Shown here: piece by piece, positions 43,223 to 54,164 of the stretch
Position numbering within the stretch: position 1 is the stretch's first letter
Layout: each line of letters opens with the position of its first letter
Notes under the pieces: model-generated
Seen by the model: the letters and a program-made list of their open reading frames with translations, nothing else
Database searches by the model: none
What the model was told of the DNA's origin: nothing
DNA from: Metellina segmentata
Taxonomy: Eukaryota > Arthropoda > Arachnida > Araneae > Tetragnathidae
Assembly (NCBI GenBank): GCA_947359465.1
Contig: OX375875.1
Location: forward strand, 17,544,458-17,608,457
DNA length: 64,000 bases
Reading direction: 5' to 3'
Program-made: the position numbers and the translations under genes

Positions 43223-43789
43223 TCAATTCTGGGCAGTTATTTAAACATCGCTTTCACGTCGTAAGGAGATGCAACGCTCGATAGCTTTTCAAAACAGCCG
43301 TCTGCTTTTCCATTTAAATGCCTTTTTCTTCTCAGTTTGGGCTTCGTTCTCTTCCCATTTAGCTGCAATTTCAAGTCTTGAAAGCATTTGAAGGAATTTC
43401 AATTTCCGAGTGGACGAAACAGGAAACAAAGATAGCTATTTTGGCAAAGAAGTAAATTCAGAAGAAATTAAAAAAGAATTTGACTTTAAACTAAATCCTG
43501 GTCGAAGGAATTTCAACAACATGGAGTAAAAAATCTTGCTGCTTGGTTTTATCATCACTCCGTAGATTCATGGACTTCTCTCAAAAGATTGATATATGCA
43601 AATCTAGTTATTTACAGATCAATATTGATTTATTACCTTAGTTACACATACAACACATTAGCAGTTACAATATATTCTACATCTGGGTACAAGGGTCAAT
43701 ATCTGAATTTGCTGATTTTGAGTTGTGGTATCTAATGTGGAAAGCTATACTAAAAAAATAACTATGTCCGCTTAACAATATATTATGAC
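43223..43789. other. no gene recognised
   Basis: AT-rich, nothing identified. Confidence 0.4.
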
Positions 43790-43872
43790 GATCCGCGATC
43801 AATCCCGAAAGGGAAGTTTCGAGCACCACATTTTGTAATTTTGAACAACGGACAGATGACGAAGTTCTACAT
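43790..43872 (-). mobile_element. SINE fragment
   Basis: GATCAATCCCGAAAGGGAAG, TTTTGTAATTTTGAACAACG and GACAGATGACGAAG are complements of the SINE body. It borders the satellite. Confidence 0.7.
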
Positions 43873-43874
43873 TT

Positions 43875-45425
43875 GATACTGGTGCCATCATTTACATCTA
43901 CATTTTGTGCTGGGACCGTCGCCTACATTCGCTGTTGGGACAAACATACAATTGGTACTGATGCCGCCATCACCAACATTTGATACTGGGGTCAATACTT
44001 ACATTTGGTACTAATTCCATCACTAATATTTAGTACCGGGGTCCTTTATTACGTTTGATACTTATGCCATCAGCAACATTTGGTTGTGGTGCCATTATTT
44101 ACGTTTGATACTCATGCTATCATCTAGATTTGGCTCTAGGGTCACTATTTAGTTTTGGTACTGATGCCATAACTAACTTTGGTACTAGGGTCATTATTTA
44201 AGTTTTATTCTGAGGCCATTATCTACATTTTGTGCTGGGACCATCGCCTACATTCGGTGTTGGGACAAACATACAATTGGTACTGAGGCCGCCATCACCA
44301 ACATTTGATACTGGGGTCAATACTTACATTTGGTACTAATTCCATCACTAATATTTAGTACCTTGGTCCTTTATTACGTTTGGTACCTATGCCATCAGCA
44401 ACATTTGGTTGTGGAGCCATTATTTACGTTTGATACTGATGCTATCATCTAGATTTTGTTCTAGGGTCACTATTTAGATTAGGTACTGATGCCATGACAA
44501 ACATTTGGTAATGGGGTCATTATTTAAGTTTGATTCTGAGGCCATTATCTACATTTTGTGCTGGGACCGTCGCCTACATTCGGTGTTGGGACAAACATAC
44601 AATTGGGACTGTTGCCGCCATCACCAACATTTGATATTGGGGTCAATACTTACATTTGGTACTAATTCCATCACTAATATTTAGTACCGGGGTCCTTTAT
44701 TACATTTGGTACACATGCCATCAGCAACATTTGGTTGTGGGGCCATTATTTACGTTTGATACTGATGCTATCATCTAGATTTTGTTCTAGGGTCACTATT
44801 TAGATTAGGTACTGATGCCATAACTACATTTGGTAATGGGGTCATTATTTAAGTTTGATTCTGAGGCCATTATCTACATTTTGTGCTGGTACCTTCGCCT
44901 ACATTCGGTGTTGGAAAAATTATTTGCAATTGGTACTGATACTATCACCAATATTTGGTACTGGGGTCATTATTTAAATTTGGGTCTGATGCCATCATTT
45001 ATATTTGGTACTGATGCTATCATTTATATTTGGTACTTATGCCATCATAAACATTGGTTACCGGAGTCATTATTTACGTTTGGAACTGATGCCATCACTA
45101 ACACTTGATGCTGGGACCATCACCTACATTTGGTGTTGGGACAATCTACAATTAATACGGATACCATCGTTATCATTTGGTACTGGTCATTATTTAAGTT
45201 TGATAGTGAGGTCAATATCCACATTTTGTGCTGGGGTTCATTTTTACGTTTGATACTGATGCCATCTGCAACATTTGGTACTGGGGTCACTATTTACGTT
45301 TGGAAATGATGTTATCAGGTCATTTCGTACCAGGTCCTTCACCATCACCTGCATTCGTTACTGAAGTCATCACCATAATCTGCATTTGGCACTGGGGGTC
45401 TATTACCAGTACCTAAATTTTGGAT
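43875..45425 (+). repeat. satellite with 325-bp higher-order repeat
   Basis: Built of roughly 30-bp units of the type ACATTTGGTACTGATGCCAT CA. The marker CATTTTGTGCTGG recurs at 43901, 44226, 44552 and 44877, a period of 325-326 bp holding about eleven units, with copies much more alike than neighbouring units. After about 45000 the order decays into the basic unit. Open stretches inside (for example 44830-45108) come from the repeat. Confidence 0.93.
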
Positions 45426-45479
45426 TGGATCCACACAACAAATTTCGATAAGGAACGAGTTACAGGTTGCTAGTGAGTA

Positions 45480-45965
45480 CGCGGCTTAGTGTATGTTGCG
45501 CTTCGGTCTATTGGCCTGTGACATAGAAGAAAGGACACCAAAACTGTTTACCCAGCTAAATAGAATCAAACTGACATGCATTCGGCAGTATCGTTCCAGC
45601 ATTTCCGCTCCATCCGCTCGCAACGGTGTTCGGCAAGGACGTGCCTGCCTTCTAACACTGGACCACACGTCCAACACAGTCCGTCCTTTCCAGCACGCGC
45701 GTCCTCATCGAACGTGGACGGGAAGTCCATCCCCAAAAATAGATGTCCTCCGCTTTCGTGGTTCGGGGAGTTGAGTGCTTTCACTCCTTCTCTTCCTCCA
45801 ACTTGTCACGTGAATGGGTGTATGAGCCGTGACGCGTGTCAGCTCAGATGGTGACGTCATTGGTTCCCACGCCCCTGGAGGTCGTGCCAGTGCGGGGGCG
45901 TCGCTTCTTCTCCATTTGCGTGGAAGAGGCACGAATGCGACGGTTGTTTTGACTGACAGTCGTTT
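45480..45965. other. CpG-rich island, possible promoter or exon
   Basis: High CpG and GC in AT-rich surroundings, with a GATGGTGACGTCATTGGTTC word (CRE plus inverted CCAAT) at 45847-45866 and GAGCCGTGACGCGTG nearby. A - strand open frame (45784 to 45566) has five cysteines (CWTC, HRCER, RKCW, AEC), but no domain is recognised and its downstream flank has stops. It could be a promoter, or an exon of an unknown gene on either strand. Confidence 0.4.
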
Positions 45966-46012
45966 TTTTTTTTCCAGTTGTCAAAATTCACACTTTTGGG
46001 AGGGTAATGGCA

Positions 46013-46295
46013 ATGAATTAACGTCGAGTTGGAGCATCAGAATGGACTCTTGGACAAGGCCCGGGATTCATGACCAAGAAAAACATCCGAGGATAACTCC
46101 TCGTAATTTTGAACTACGGTCAGATGACGAGGCCAACACCTGAGCCTGGCGCCCCATTCTCCAAACTCTCCTAAACCACGCCAACATGAGGATATTTTAG
46201 GCTATGTTAGATTTACTGTTCCCCGTCTGCACGTCTGCTTCAAACTCGCAACTCTCGAATCGCTTATCCGTTACTCTTTCAACCGAACTACCACT
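46013..46295 (-). mobile_element. SINE-B, inverted
   Basis: Complement of tail (TGAATTAACGTCGAGTTGGA), body (CGGTCAGATGACGAGGCCAA) and head (ATCCGTTACTCTTTCAACCG). Diverged. Confidence 0.85.
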
Positions 46296-46454
46296 GCTCT
46301 CAATTGTAGGAGAGGTGATATTGGTTGTCCAGAGCGAGATGCGTAGAGACAGTCGCTGCCAGCTTATGAAGAGTGCTAAGTAAAACCCCAATTGCTTCAT
46401 AAGTGTTAACGGAACCCTATGGGGTAAATACTTATCATTAACAATAGTATCAGA

Positions 46455-46742
46455 AGTTGATCCCGGACGCATGTAACCTTAAATCCCCTAAGGAAAATAT
46501 CTAAGAACAACACCACGTCATTTTGAACCACAGTCAGATGACGAGGCAACATCTGAGCTGGCACCCCACTCTCCAAACTTCCACACCAACCCAACGTGAG
46601 GGCTTTCGGCCACGACGGATTTAAGGTGCACCAGCCGCCTCTACACCATACGCTTACAAACACCCATGCCTTGACCCGTATTCGAACCAGTGACCTTCCT
46701 ATCTAGAGGCTAACACCTTAACCACTATACCGGCAGGTCGTC
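46455..46742 (-). mobile_element. SINE-A, inverted, 3' end lost
   Basis: Complement of the body from TTGATCCCGGACG through GGTGCACCAGCCGCCTCTAC to the head AACACCTTAACCACTATACC. Confidence 0.9.
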
Positions 46743-47044
46743 TGCACTAGTATTAATAGTGCTCGAAATAAAAGGTTTTTTTTTCTACCACTTGTACATC
46801 TCACCGGAAGAGTGCCTTATAATTGACTTGAAAATGACAATTCTGATGCCATATTTCATTGTTTCCTTCAGCTCCCGTTAATGTCCAAGAGCCCCTTCGC
46901 AAGAACAGAATCTGGGTCAATCGAATGTGTATGTTCATTAACTTCCCGTTGTTTGGTACGGCTTGGTCAAAAAAATATGGCCCTTGCACCATCCATAAAA
47001 GCCTAAAATCCAGAAGGATTGACTGATTAAGATTGGGGTAGATA

Positions 47045-47469
47045 CAGGGCCCGATTTAGAAAATTTAGTATAGTAGGCACAACACGCAGGAAGGCCCCCC
47101 CCCCCCCCAGTTATTTGTTCATCACAAAAACTAATTTTATAACAGAAATTGGTACTTACATATTTGACTGTTGACCGTTTCACAGATGTCACCAAAAAGT
47201 TTGAGAAAATCGTGACATTACTTATAACTCTTGGCAGAACAAAATAAAGCAGACGAAAATTAAAAACATAATAGTTAGATAATTAATGTAATTACAAGAA
47301 TGTGATAGTGGGGGAAATGGTCGACGGACATTTACGTAAATACCCAATAATTTATGTAACTACTTAAAAACTTTTTTAAATTTTTAGATACTTTTGAAAC
47401 TTAGGGGCCCTCTAAATTATGGGGGCCCTAGGCCCGTGCCTCACGGGCCTAATGGTAAATCAGGGCCTG
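47045..47469. mobile_element. hAT-type MITE with 8-bp target duplication
   Basis: 425 bp. Ends CAGGGCCCGATTTAGAAAAT and, inverted, CAGGCCCTGATTTACCATTA. The perfect 8-bp duplication GGTAGATA is at 47037-47044 and 47470-47477. It contains a C14-15 run near 47095-47109 and GGGGCCCTAGGCCCGTGCC near the right end. No transposase. Confidence 0.94.
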
Positions 47470-47477
47470 GGTAGATA

Positions 47478-47770
47478 GTTGGTTGATGTATCAATCATTT
47501 GAGTTAGAAAGTCGATCCAGACGAAAACCATCGTATACATGTTGGACGGTACACGTTAAACCAGTCGTGACCTCAAGTGTCCTCACGTTAGCGTGGTGTG
47601 GAAGTGTGGAAAGGTCTTGGTAGCTCAAGTGTGACTACGTCATCTGACCGTGATTCAAAATTCAGAGATATTGCTTCCGGATCTTTCATTTCGAGATCGA
47701 ACCCAGACTGTCGCAATCGCCCTTCAGTGTTGCTACCGTGCCCACGTTAATGAACTAATTAAAATTTCCC
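47478..47770 (+). mobile_element. SINE-B, diverged
   Basis: ACGGTACACGTTAAACCAGT, TGTCCTCACGTTAGCGTGGT, TCATCTGACCGTGATTCAAA and CCACGTTAATGAACTAATTA. The head is strongly mutated. The hAT MITE duplicated its left flank. Confidence 0.78.
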
Positions 47771-48721
47771 CCGATTGAGTGGGAGGACTGACCTCGAAGT
47801 GAAAGGCACTCATCGGTGTCCCAGATATTACTAACCAAATAAGAAATGTTCAATTTTCTTTTCGACACAAGCCATGACCCATTAAAAACGTATACAAACA
47901 TTGAAAATATTCCCGTGTCTGTGTGGAGTTTGAGGCGATGCCGACAATATTTTCGATTGCGTTTACACAAATCTATTTCACCCGGCAAAAAAAAAAAAAA
48001 AAAAAAAAGGCCAACTAATAACCACAAAACGATTTTTTTGAATAGGATAAGAGAAAAAACAATTCTCGGCGTATATTTCCTATGGATGTCTCGCCGCCTA
48101 CACAGTAACGCCGCACAATTATTTGAATTTTAAATCGTTTTTGCCTGAATTAAAATTGATATTTCGCTTCCCAAAAGTAGAACCCCATGGCTTTTTAACT
48201 AATATTTTGGAACCACTGACATGTTAAAACCAAAGACCATATAGATTCAATGTGACGTTCTAGAAGAAACCCAGACAAACATAAAAGTTATTTTATTTGT
48301 ACTTGTATATTGTCACAAAAAGATAATAAAAGTAAATAAAAATTAATTTATGCGTACATTGAATTGATATAATAATTCTTTTAATAATGGGTTCAATTCT
48401 TGTAGCAGTCAAAATCGATTCTAAATTTTCATTTTTGTCACTAATTTCTAATTTTTTTATTCTTCCCCGGTTTTTTGATTTGTTAAAATTCATGACTGGA
48501 TGTTTGTTCGCAGATACTATGTGTTGACCCACATTAGCTTGCCCAACTTAATGCATTACCTAGCAACAATTTCCAATTGTTTATCGACCCAACGATTGAG
48601 TTAAAATTATTTGTATCAAATTTATTTCCCCAGTTCCCCCAAAGTTTTGCAGTTCATGTCGATGAGTTCAAGCTATACTGATTCGAGCACGTTTCCAGGT
48701 AGGTATTTAAATGAATGTCGG

Positions 48722-48765
<44 letters not shown>

Positions 48766-49029
48766 TAATTTGGTAATATTTTTACAAACGTCGTACTAGA
48801 GCAATAATTGATATAAATTAATTTTAAGCTAAATTTTAAAAAGTTGCAGATGGTTGCATTTATACAAAAAGTTGCATTTATGCAGAAAGTTGCATTTATG
48901 TTGCGGTTATAACTCACTTAATATACACCCCATGAAGGAGGAATTTTGGTTTTAGTACTTTACATACAGCGTAGAACGCGTGAAAAAAAGTAGCATTTGT
49001 TGCAAAAAGTTGCCCTAGACATGATATAA
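47771..49029. other. no gene; A-run and (TA)n microsatellite
   Basis: An A run of about 20 at 47986-48008 and a (TA) tract of about 38 bases at 48724-48762. No coding content. An AAGTTGCATTTATGCAG-like word repeats three times at 48842-48900. Confidence 0.6.
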
Positions 49030-49236
49030 CTTGCCCTTAGCAAAACTCGCCAGGTCTCGTCGGACGAGGTACAAGAAAACACGATCCCGATCATTGGAAG
49101 AAAATTCACCAGATCATGATCGCATCATAGTTCGTATCTTACAAACGTTGGCAGAGTCCTGATAACGAGATAACTCGTCGGTAGCAAACATGTTAAGATG
49201 TTGATGGACGAGATATCTGGAAACCACTTGGTGAGT
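49030..49236. mobile_element. palindromic MITE, degenerate copy
   Basis: Contains AACTCGCCAGGTCTCGTCGG, GATAACTCGTCGGTAGCAAA, GATGGACGAGATATCTGG and the right end AAACCACTTGGTGAGTTGA. Both TTAA sites are mutated; boundaries approximate. Confidence 0.7.
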
Positions 49237-49270
49237 TGATCGCAAGTCTTGTACCCAACCTTTTTACCGC

Positions 49271-49604
49271 CGACCAACCGGTATAGTGGTTAAGGTGTTA
49301 GCCTCTCGATCGGAAGGTTCCTGGTTCGAATCCGGGTCCGGGCATGGATGTTTGTAAGCGTATGGTGTAGAGGCGGCTGGTGCACCTTAAATCTGTCGGG
49401 GCCGAAAGTCCTCACGTTGGGTTGGCGTGAAAGTTTGGAGAGTGGGGTGCCAGCTCAGGTGTTGCTTCGTCATCTGACCGTGGTTCAAAATTACGAGGTG
49501 TTGTCCTCGGATCTATCCCTTAAGGGACTGATCCCGGACCGTCGTCAATAGCCCGTTGTGTTGCTCTAGTACGACGTTAACTAAAAAAATTACCAAAAAA
49601 AATT
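49271..49604 (+). mobile_element. SINE-A, full length
   Basis: Complete head, B box, body and tail. The 67-codon frame after the head is open. One of the best-preserved copies (CTCTCGATCGG in the head). Confidence 0.94.
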
Positions 49605-49635
49605 ACCATGATATTTTTAATCAACCAAGATCGGT

Positions 49636-49957
49636 AAGTTGGTAATTTTTAATGAACGTCGTACTAGAACAACACAACGGGCTATTGACGACTATCCAGG
49701 ATCGATCCCTTAAGTGAAAGATTCGAGGACAACACCACGTAATTTTGAACCACGGTGAGATGACGAGGTCACACCTGAGCTGGCCCTCCAACTCTCCAAA
49801 CTTCCTCACCAACCCAACCCAACGTAAGGACTTTCAGCCACGACAGGTTTAAGGTGCACCAGCCGCAACTACACCAGACGCTTACAAACATCCATGCACT
49901 GACCCGGATTCGAACCAGTAACCTTCCTATCTAGAGATTAACACCTTAACCAGACCA
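49636..49957 (-). mobile_element. SINE-A, full length, inverted
   Basis: Tail-to-tail with the previous copy, about 30 bp apart. Complement of the tail TTTTTAATGAACGTCGTACT, head complement TAACACCTTAACC at 49944-49956. Together they form a 690-bp inverted repeat. Confidence 0.92.
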
Positions 49958-50215
49958 TTGGGAGAGTAACTGATTAGCAACTGAGTTCGAATCGAACTGA
50001 ATACCGTCGTCTATAAAATAGGAAGTTTGCTGCACGTTCAATCTGTCGTGGCCTCAAATGTCCTCACGTTGGCCATGATAGTGGGGTGCCAGCTCAAGTG
50101 TGCTCTATTGATCAGACTGGTTCAAAATTATCAAATCAGATCCTTCTGGTTTGATCTTGGACCGTCGCCAAAAACCCGTTCTGTTGCTCCAGTACGACGG
50201 TAATTAGAATCACCT
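49958..50215 (+). mobile_element. SINE-B, diverged
   Basis: Head AGACCATTGGGAGAGTAACT with GAGTTCGAATCGAACTGAAT; body shortened (GTTGGCCATGATAGTGGGGT); ends AGTACGACGGTAATTAGAAT. It starts exactly where the inverted SINE-A head ends. Confidence 0.82.
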
Positions 50216-50367
50216 AAGCTTTCTGTTGCGAGTCAGATATTATTGCGACATTCTTCTAGAAAGGGTGACAAAGTAATTAAAATTAATAGTATTTATTATT
50301 TGACTACACTGACCTATATATTGAAAGATGAGCGATGTTTTTAATGTAATTAGAGTTTTTTTAAATA

Positions 50368-50926
50368 CACTACCCTAAAATAATGGAACGGACAGCTAGA
50401 TGTGATGGTATAAGGGAAATAATACATGCTTTAATAGTTGGATGGTCCCAAACGTGCTACAATGACGCTGGCAACTCTTCTGGGCATACTTTCAACAAGG
50501 TTTTGATACACAGCTATGGGTATTTGCGTCTATTCATGCTGCAAGAATGTCGCAGCTCAGCTGTAGATTTCGGACGTGGTTCCCTGGTCCGTAAGCGTGG
50601 CTCTAACGCGTCCCACACATGTTCTATGGGGTTTAGGTCGGGACTCTACGAGGGAACACGTTTTATATCCATATCTTGATGCCACTGCTTGACAGAGGCT
50701 GTAGCATGACACGGAGCGTTGTCGTCCTGGAAGTAACATTTGCCCATTCCATAAAATTGCCAGAGCGTAGGAAGAACACTACTGTCAAAAATGTTCGTGT
50801 AGGCGTCGGTGTTCAATTGACCAGGAATAACATGAAAAGGTCCCAGGCCATACCACGAAAAACACCCCAAACAAGTAGTCGGATTGTATTCAAATCCGTT
50901 GGCGTCCAGTCCATTATTGTAGGGTA
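50368..50926 (-). mobile_element. Tc1-like family C, copy 2
   Basis: Left end CACTACCCTAAAATAATGGA after TA; right end, inverted, TCCATTATTGTAGGGTA. The interior is a deletion derivative like the copy at 11755. Confidence 0.87.
50400..50900 (-). pseudogene. Tc1-like family C transposase, C-terminal relic
   Basis: GCFSWYGLGPFHVIPGQLNT, then YGMGKCYFQDDNAPCHATAS (catalytic Asp in DDNAPCH), KQWHQDMDIKRVPS, and after a frame change PDLNPIEH-type coding (complement of TTCTATGGGGTTTAGGTCGG) and the end segment on the left. The N-terminal half and first catalytic Asp are absent. Dead. Confidence 0.82.
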
Positions 50927-51088
50927 ATTCTTTGCTGCTCATTTGGAGTGACCTTTAAATTTCTGCAGCGCATGGCTTTCAAGCAAATGCAAAATAAGAC
51001 AGGCTCATCTTAAGTAGGAACAAATCAAGCAATGTTACAGAGATGTGTCATGTATAAGATCATTTACCTTTTGTCATCTTTAAACGTT

Positions 51089-52380
51089 GTTGTTGTTGTT
51101 TCGTATGCCTACACTAGCAGACCAGAGGAGTGCCAGGCCCGTCCAAGACGGCAAGACGCGAGGGAGTGAGCCTTCCATGTTATTGATTCCCATTGGGAGG
51201 AAGTCCGACTTTGCTCGACATACATGACACATCCGTTTTACAGGAAGGTCCCTTTCATACATCCATTCACTCACACATATCGTAATTTAGATCCCAATCA
51301 GAGGCCGATAACCCCCTGATCAGGTACCCCCAGAGATATTGATTTGGTATGGGAACATGAGGGAGTTTGTTACCGCGACCTATTTAACGTTCCCCAGTCA
51401 CCATTAGTGAACACGACGGGGTACAGCTACACTCTACGTTTATGAGTGATGGCAACGGCTTGGCGATTTTTTTTTTGGCGCACTTCTAGTAGCGAGTTAC
51501 GATAAATTAAAGCAACCCATCTTTCGTTTCGGTTGTTATGGTTTTCATGGCAACCTCGACAAACGGAAACTTTCAATTTTCATTTTGAATATTCTAGAAA
51601 GTTCTTCCAAAATCCGTTCAAGTTGTTTGATTTCATTGATTCGTTTGAAATTTTTTCTTTCCTCCCATTGGTTAATTTGATTTTAAAATATCCTTTGATT
51701 GCATTGGTCGTTTAAATTTTTTTTTCTTTGATACCATTGGTTTATTTATTTGTATTTCTACAGTTGTGGAATTTTTATTTCATAATAATTTTTTTTCACG
51801 GCAGAGTTCTGACATGTATTGTTTTTCGCATTTGTGGAATATTCTTGTTTCGTAATTTTTTTTCTCGGGACCGTTCTGATGTATCAAGTTGTATTATTTC
51901 TTGCTTTTTTTTCTTTTAAAAATCTTTTTCTTTTTCAACTTGCCTACTGTATTTAGTGTAATTGATAAGTTTCATGGTATTCTTTACCCAACATTCGTAG
52001 CTTAGTTTCTCTGCTGGTTCACAAATGTGTTTTGATATGTGCTTAAGTTTACTACTTTTTGTGAAAGTTTTTTAAAATATTCTTTTCAAAACGTTCTGAA
52101 AATGTTTAAAAAGTGTGTTGTAAAAAGAAAAAAAGTTTTGACAGTAAAAGAGTTAGGAAATAATTCTTTCCTTGGCGACTTTAGAAGTACGCCAAAAAAA
52201 AATCGCCAAGACCGTTGCCACCGCTTATAAACGTAGACTGTAGCTGTACCCACGACGGTCTTTAACCAGGTCGAAGCGCTGATCTCGCAATCATCAGAAT
52301 TGCAGGCTCCGCCGAGGACAGAACCCACAACCCTTCAACCAAGCCCGATGCTCTACTGATTGAGCTACCGCGGCTCTCTC
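51089..52380 (-). mobile_element. SINE-C split by an 831-bp element
   Basis: The body and (CAACAA) tail side are at 51089-51419; the head with AGCCGCGGTAGCTCAATCAG and GAGCATCGGGCTTGG is at 52251-52380. The flanking AAACGTT words at 51082-51088 and 52382-52388 are the likely target duplication. Confidence 0.9.
51420..52250. mobile_element. unclassified DNA element inside SINE-C
   Basis: 831 bp. Begins GGTACAGCTACACTCTACGT and ends with the complement of GGTACAGCTACAGTCTACGT; the inverted repeats run about 67 bp with some mismatches. The perfect 8-bp target duplication CACGACGG is at 51412-51419 and 52251-52258. The interior is T-rich with no transposase. 8-bp duplications fit hAT, P or Merlin types; the GG start argues most for Merlin-like, but this is open. 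Confidence 0.9.
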
Positions 52381-52491
52381 AAAACGTTTATGCCATGATG
52401 GACAAAATATGGCATTTTTCATCAACCAGTCGTCTTTTACACTTGTTTGTCAACACTTGGTTATTTCAAACTTTTATTTACGTATTTATAT

Positions 52492-52644
52492 CAGGCCTCG
52501 AAATAGATTTTTTAATACAGGTGCACCTTGTGCACCTAAGTTTTTAAATTAGGTGCACAGGTGTGCCTAGCTGGAAAAAATTAGGTGCACAATTTTATTT
52601 TCATGTGCACAGTGCACCTGTGCACCCGGGTATTTCGAGCCCTG
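52492..52644. mobile_element. 153-bp hAT MITE
   Basis: Ends CAGGCCTCGAAATAGATTTT and, inverted, CAGGGCTCGAAATACCCGGG. The perfect 8-bp duplication ATTTATAT is at 52484-52491 and 52645-52652. The interior repeats GTGCACCT in both orientations. The same ends are found on the 1.5-kb element at 58282-59799. Confidence 0.95.
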
Positions 52645-52699
52645 ATTTATATGTATGTACAGTATTGTGAGCGGTGCCTAGGAGTCAATTTAAAATGGT

Positions 52700-52795
52700 A
52701 GGTAGATAGCTGAATTAAAGTCGCTCTGGAACTACACAACGGGTTATTGTCGACGGTCCGGAATCAACCTCACAAAAAGAAAGATCCAAGTACAA
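52700..52795 (-). mobile_element. SINE fragment
   Basis: Complement of the SINE 3' body: GAATTAAAGTCGCTCTGGAA, CGGGTTATTGTCGACGGTCC, AGTACAACACTG. Confidence 0.78.
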
Positions 52796-52796
52796 C

Positions 52797-53105
52797 ACTG
52801 TACAGTGGTTAAGGTGTTGGCCTCTGGATCGGAAGGTACCTGGTTCGAATCCGGGTCCGGATGTTTGCAAGCGTATGGTGTAGAGGCGTCTGATGCTCCT
52901 TAAATCTGTCGTGGCCGAAAATCCTTACGTTGGGATGGTGTGGAAATTTGGAGAGTGGGGTGCTACTTCAGGTGTTGACTCGTCGTCTGACGGCAGTTCA
53001 ATATTACGTGGTGTTGACCTCGGATCTTTCTCTCAGGGGATTGATGCCGACCAACAGGTCTGGTGGTTTGTATACCCTCCTACAGTGCGATGTTAATTAA
53101 AATAT
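52797..53105 (+). mobile_element. SINE-A, diverged
   Basis: TGTACAGTGGTTAAGGTGTT head, B box GGTTCGAATCC, body to GATGCCGACC. The 3' end is rearranged: a short second head (CCGACCAACAGGTCTGGTGG) is joined in before GCGATGTTAATTAAAATA. Confidence 0.82.
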
Positions 53106-53144
53106 AAATCTAGAAACTTTTAATGTACACTACCCTACAATAAA

Positions 53145-53910
53145 TGGATGGGGCGCCAGCAGATTTGCATAAAATCCGAGTACTTATTTGGGGGTGTTTT
53201 TCGTGGTATGGCCTGGGACCTTTGCATTTTGTTCCTGGTCAATTGAACGCCGACGCTCACATGAACACTTTGGAACATCAGGTTCTTCCTACGCTCTGGC
53301 AATTTTATGGAATGGACGATGTCATGTCACGATGCAGCCTCTGTCAAGCAGTGGTATCGAGATATGGATGTAAAACGTCTTCCCTTGCCTTCTTCTTCTT
53401 CTGAATGGAAACAATCCTCTCCTTACTCCCCAGGAACATATAACACTCTACACCTAACGGTGAGTGGTTCCGGGGCGGGTCTATAATACTCTCCTTACCG
53501 AGTTATTGAAAACCCACAGCGGATTAGCAGGGAAGGTCTCTAATGGAAAACGAAAGAAGACCCGGGCATGTGGGAGGAGTGCTAGGTGCTCCAGGTTATC
53601 CGAGACGTGGTCAGAGTCCCCCAACAGCCTGCACAGACCCCGCCCAAAGCAAAAGGTGTCTGTCCCAGCTCATAGTTTTCATTCAACACGAGACCACCTT
53701 GCTCACACTCTGGACTCATCACTCTTCCATGGCCTGCTCAGAATCCCTACCTAAACCCCATAGAACATTTGACTGACGCGTTTCGTCGGACCAGGGAACC
53801 CCGTTCAAAATCTAAAGCTGAGATGGCGACATTGTTGCAGCAGGAATGGACACAAATACCCATAGCTGTGTATCAAACCTTGTTGAAAGTATGCCCAGAA
53901 GGTTTCTAGT
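53145..53910 (+). pseudogene. Tc1-like family C transposase relic, interrupted
   Basis: KIRVLIWGCFSWYGLGPLHF and VPGQLNADAHMNTLEHQVLP are followed by a deletion of the DDNAP motif (MDDVMSRCSLCQAV). A LINE piece then follows. The C-terminal end resumes after 53715: NPIEHLTDAFRRTREP, MATLLQQEWTQIPIAVYQTL and a natural stop at about 53908. Dead. Confidence 0.82.
53393..53715 (-). mobile_element. 5'-truncated LINE end with (GAA)n tail
   Basis: Read on the - strand it ends AGAAGAAGAAGAAGG (53385-53400), a 3' tail. Upstream, GRGLCRLLGDSDHVSDNLEH and FPANPLWVFNNSVRRVL resemble the C-terminal region of non-LTR retrotransposon ORF2 (the CxxC...TLEHLLL type). TCTTCCCTTGCC and TCTTCCATGGCC on the two sides suggest a 12-bp target duplication. 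Confidence 0.65.
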
Positions 53911-54009
53911 GTAATTGTAGCACGTGGGGGACCATCCCTCTATTAAAGAATGTTTTCTTTCACTTATACCATCACATCTTGCAGTCAAGTCCATTATTGT
54001 AGAGTAGTG

Positions 54010-54164
54010 AATATGGTGTACGATGTTTGAAGGGTTTTTGTAAATTTAATGACTTTTCCAGGTATTAATTTTCTCAACAAGCTTAGCAAGCCTTCTGATA
54101 TTAGACCACTAAGCAATAAAGTGACCAGGTACTTGAAAATTTACTCGAAACTTCATTTGATTCT
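54010..54164. other. no feature recognised
   Basis: Short spacer between the Tc1 copy and the MITE. Confidence 0.4.

Larger units (their letters stand above)
53128..54009 (+). mobile_element. Tc1-like family C, copy 3, with LINE insertion
   Basis: Left end CACTACCCTACAATAAATGG after TA; right end, inverted, TCCATTATTGTAGAGTAGTG. Same family as 11755 and 50368, opposite orientation. Confidence 0.88.

Noticed and set aside
44830..45416. Overlapping open frames of 60-90 codons
   Set aside because: They lie in the 30-bp satellite and follow from its unit.
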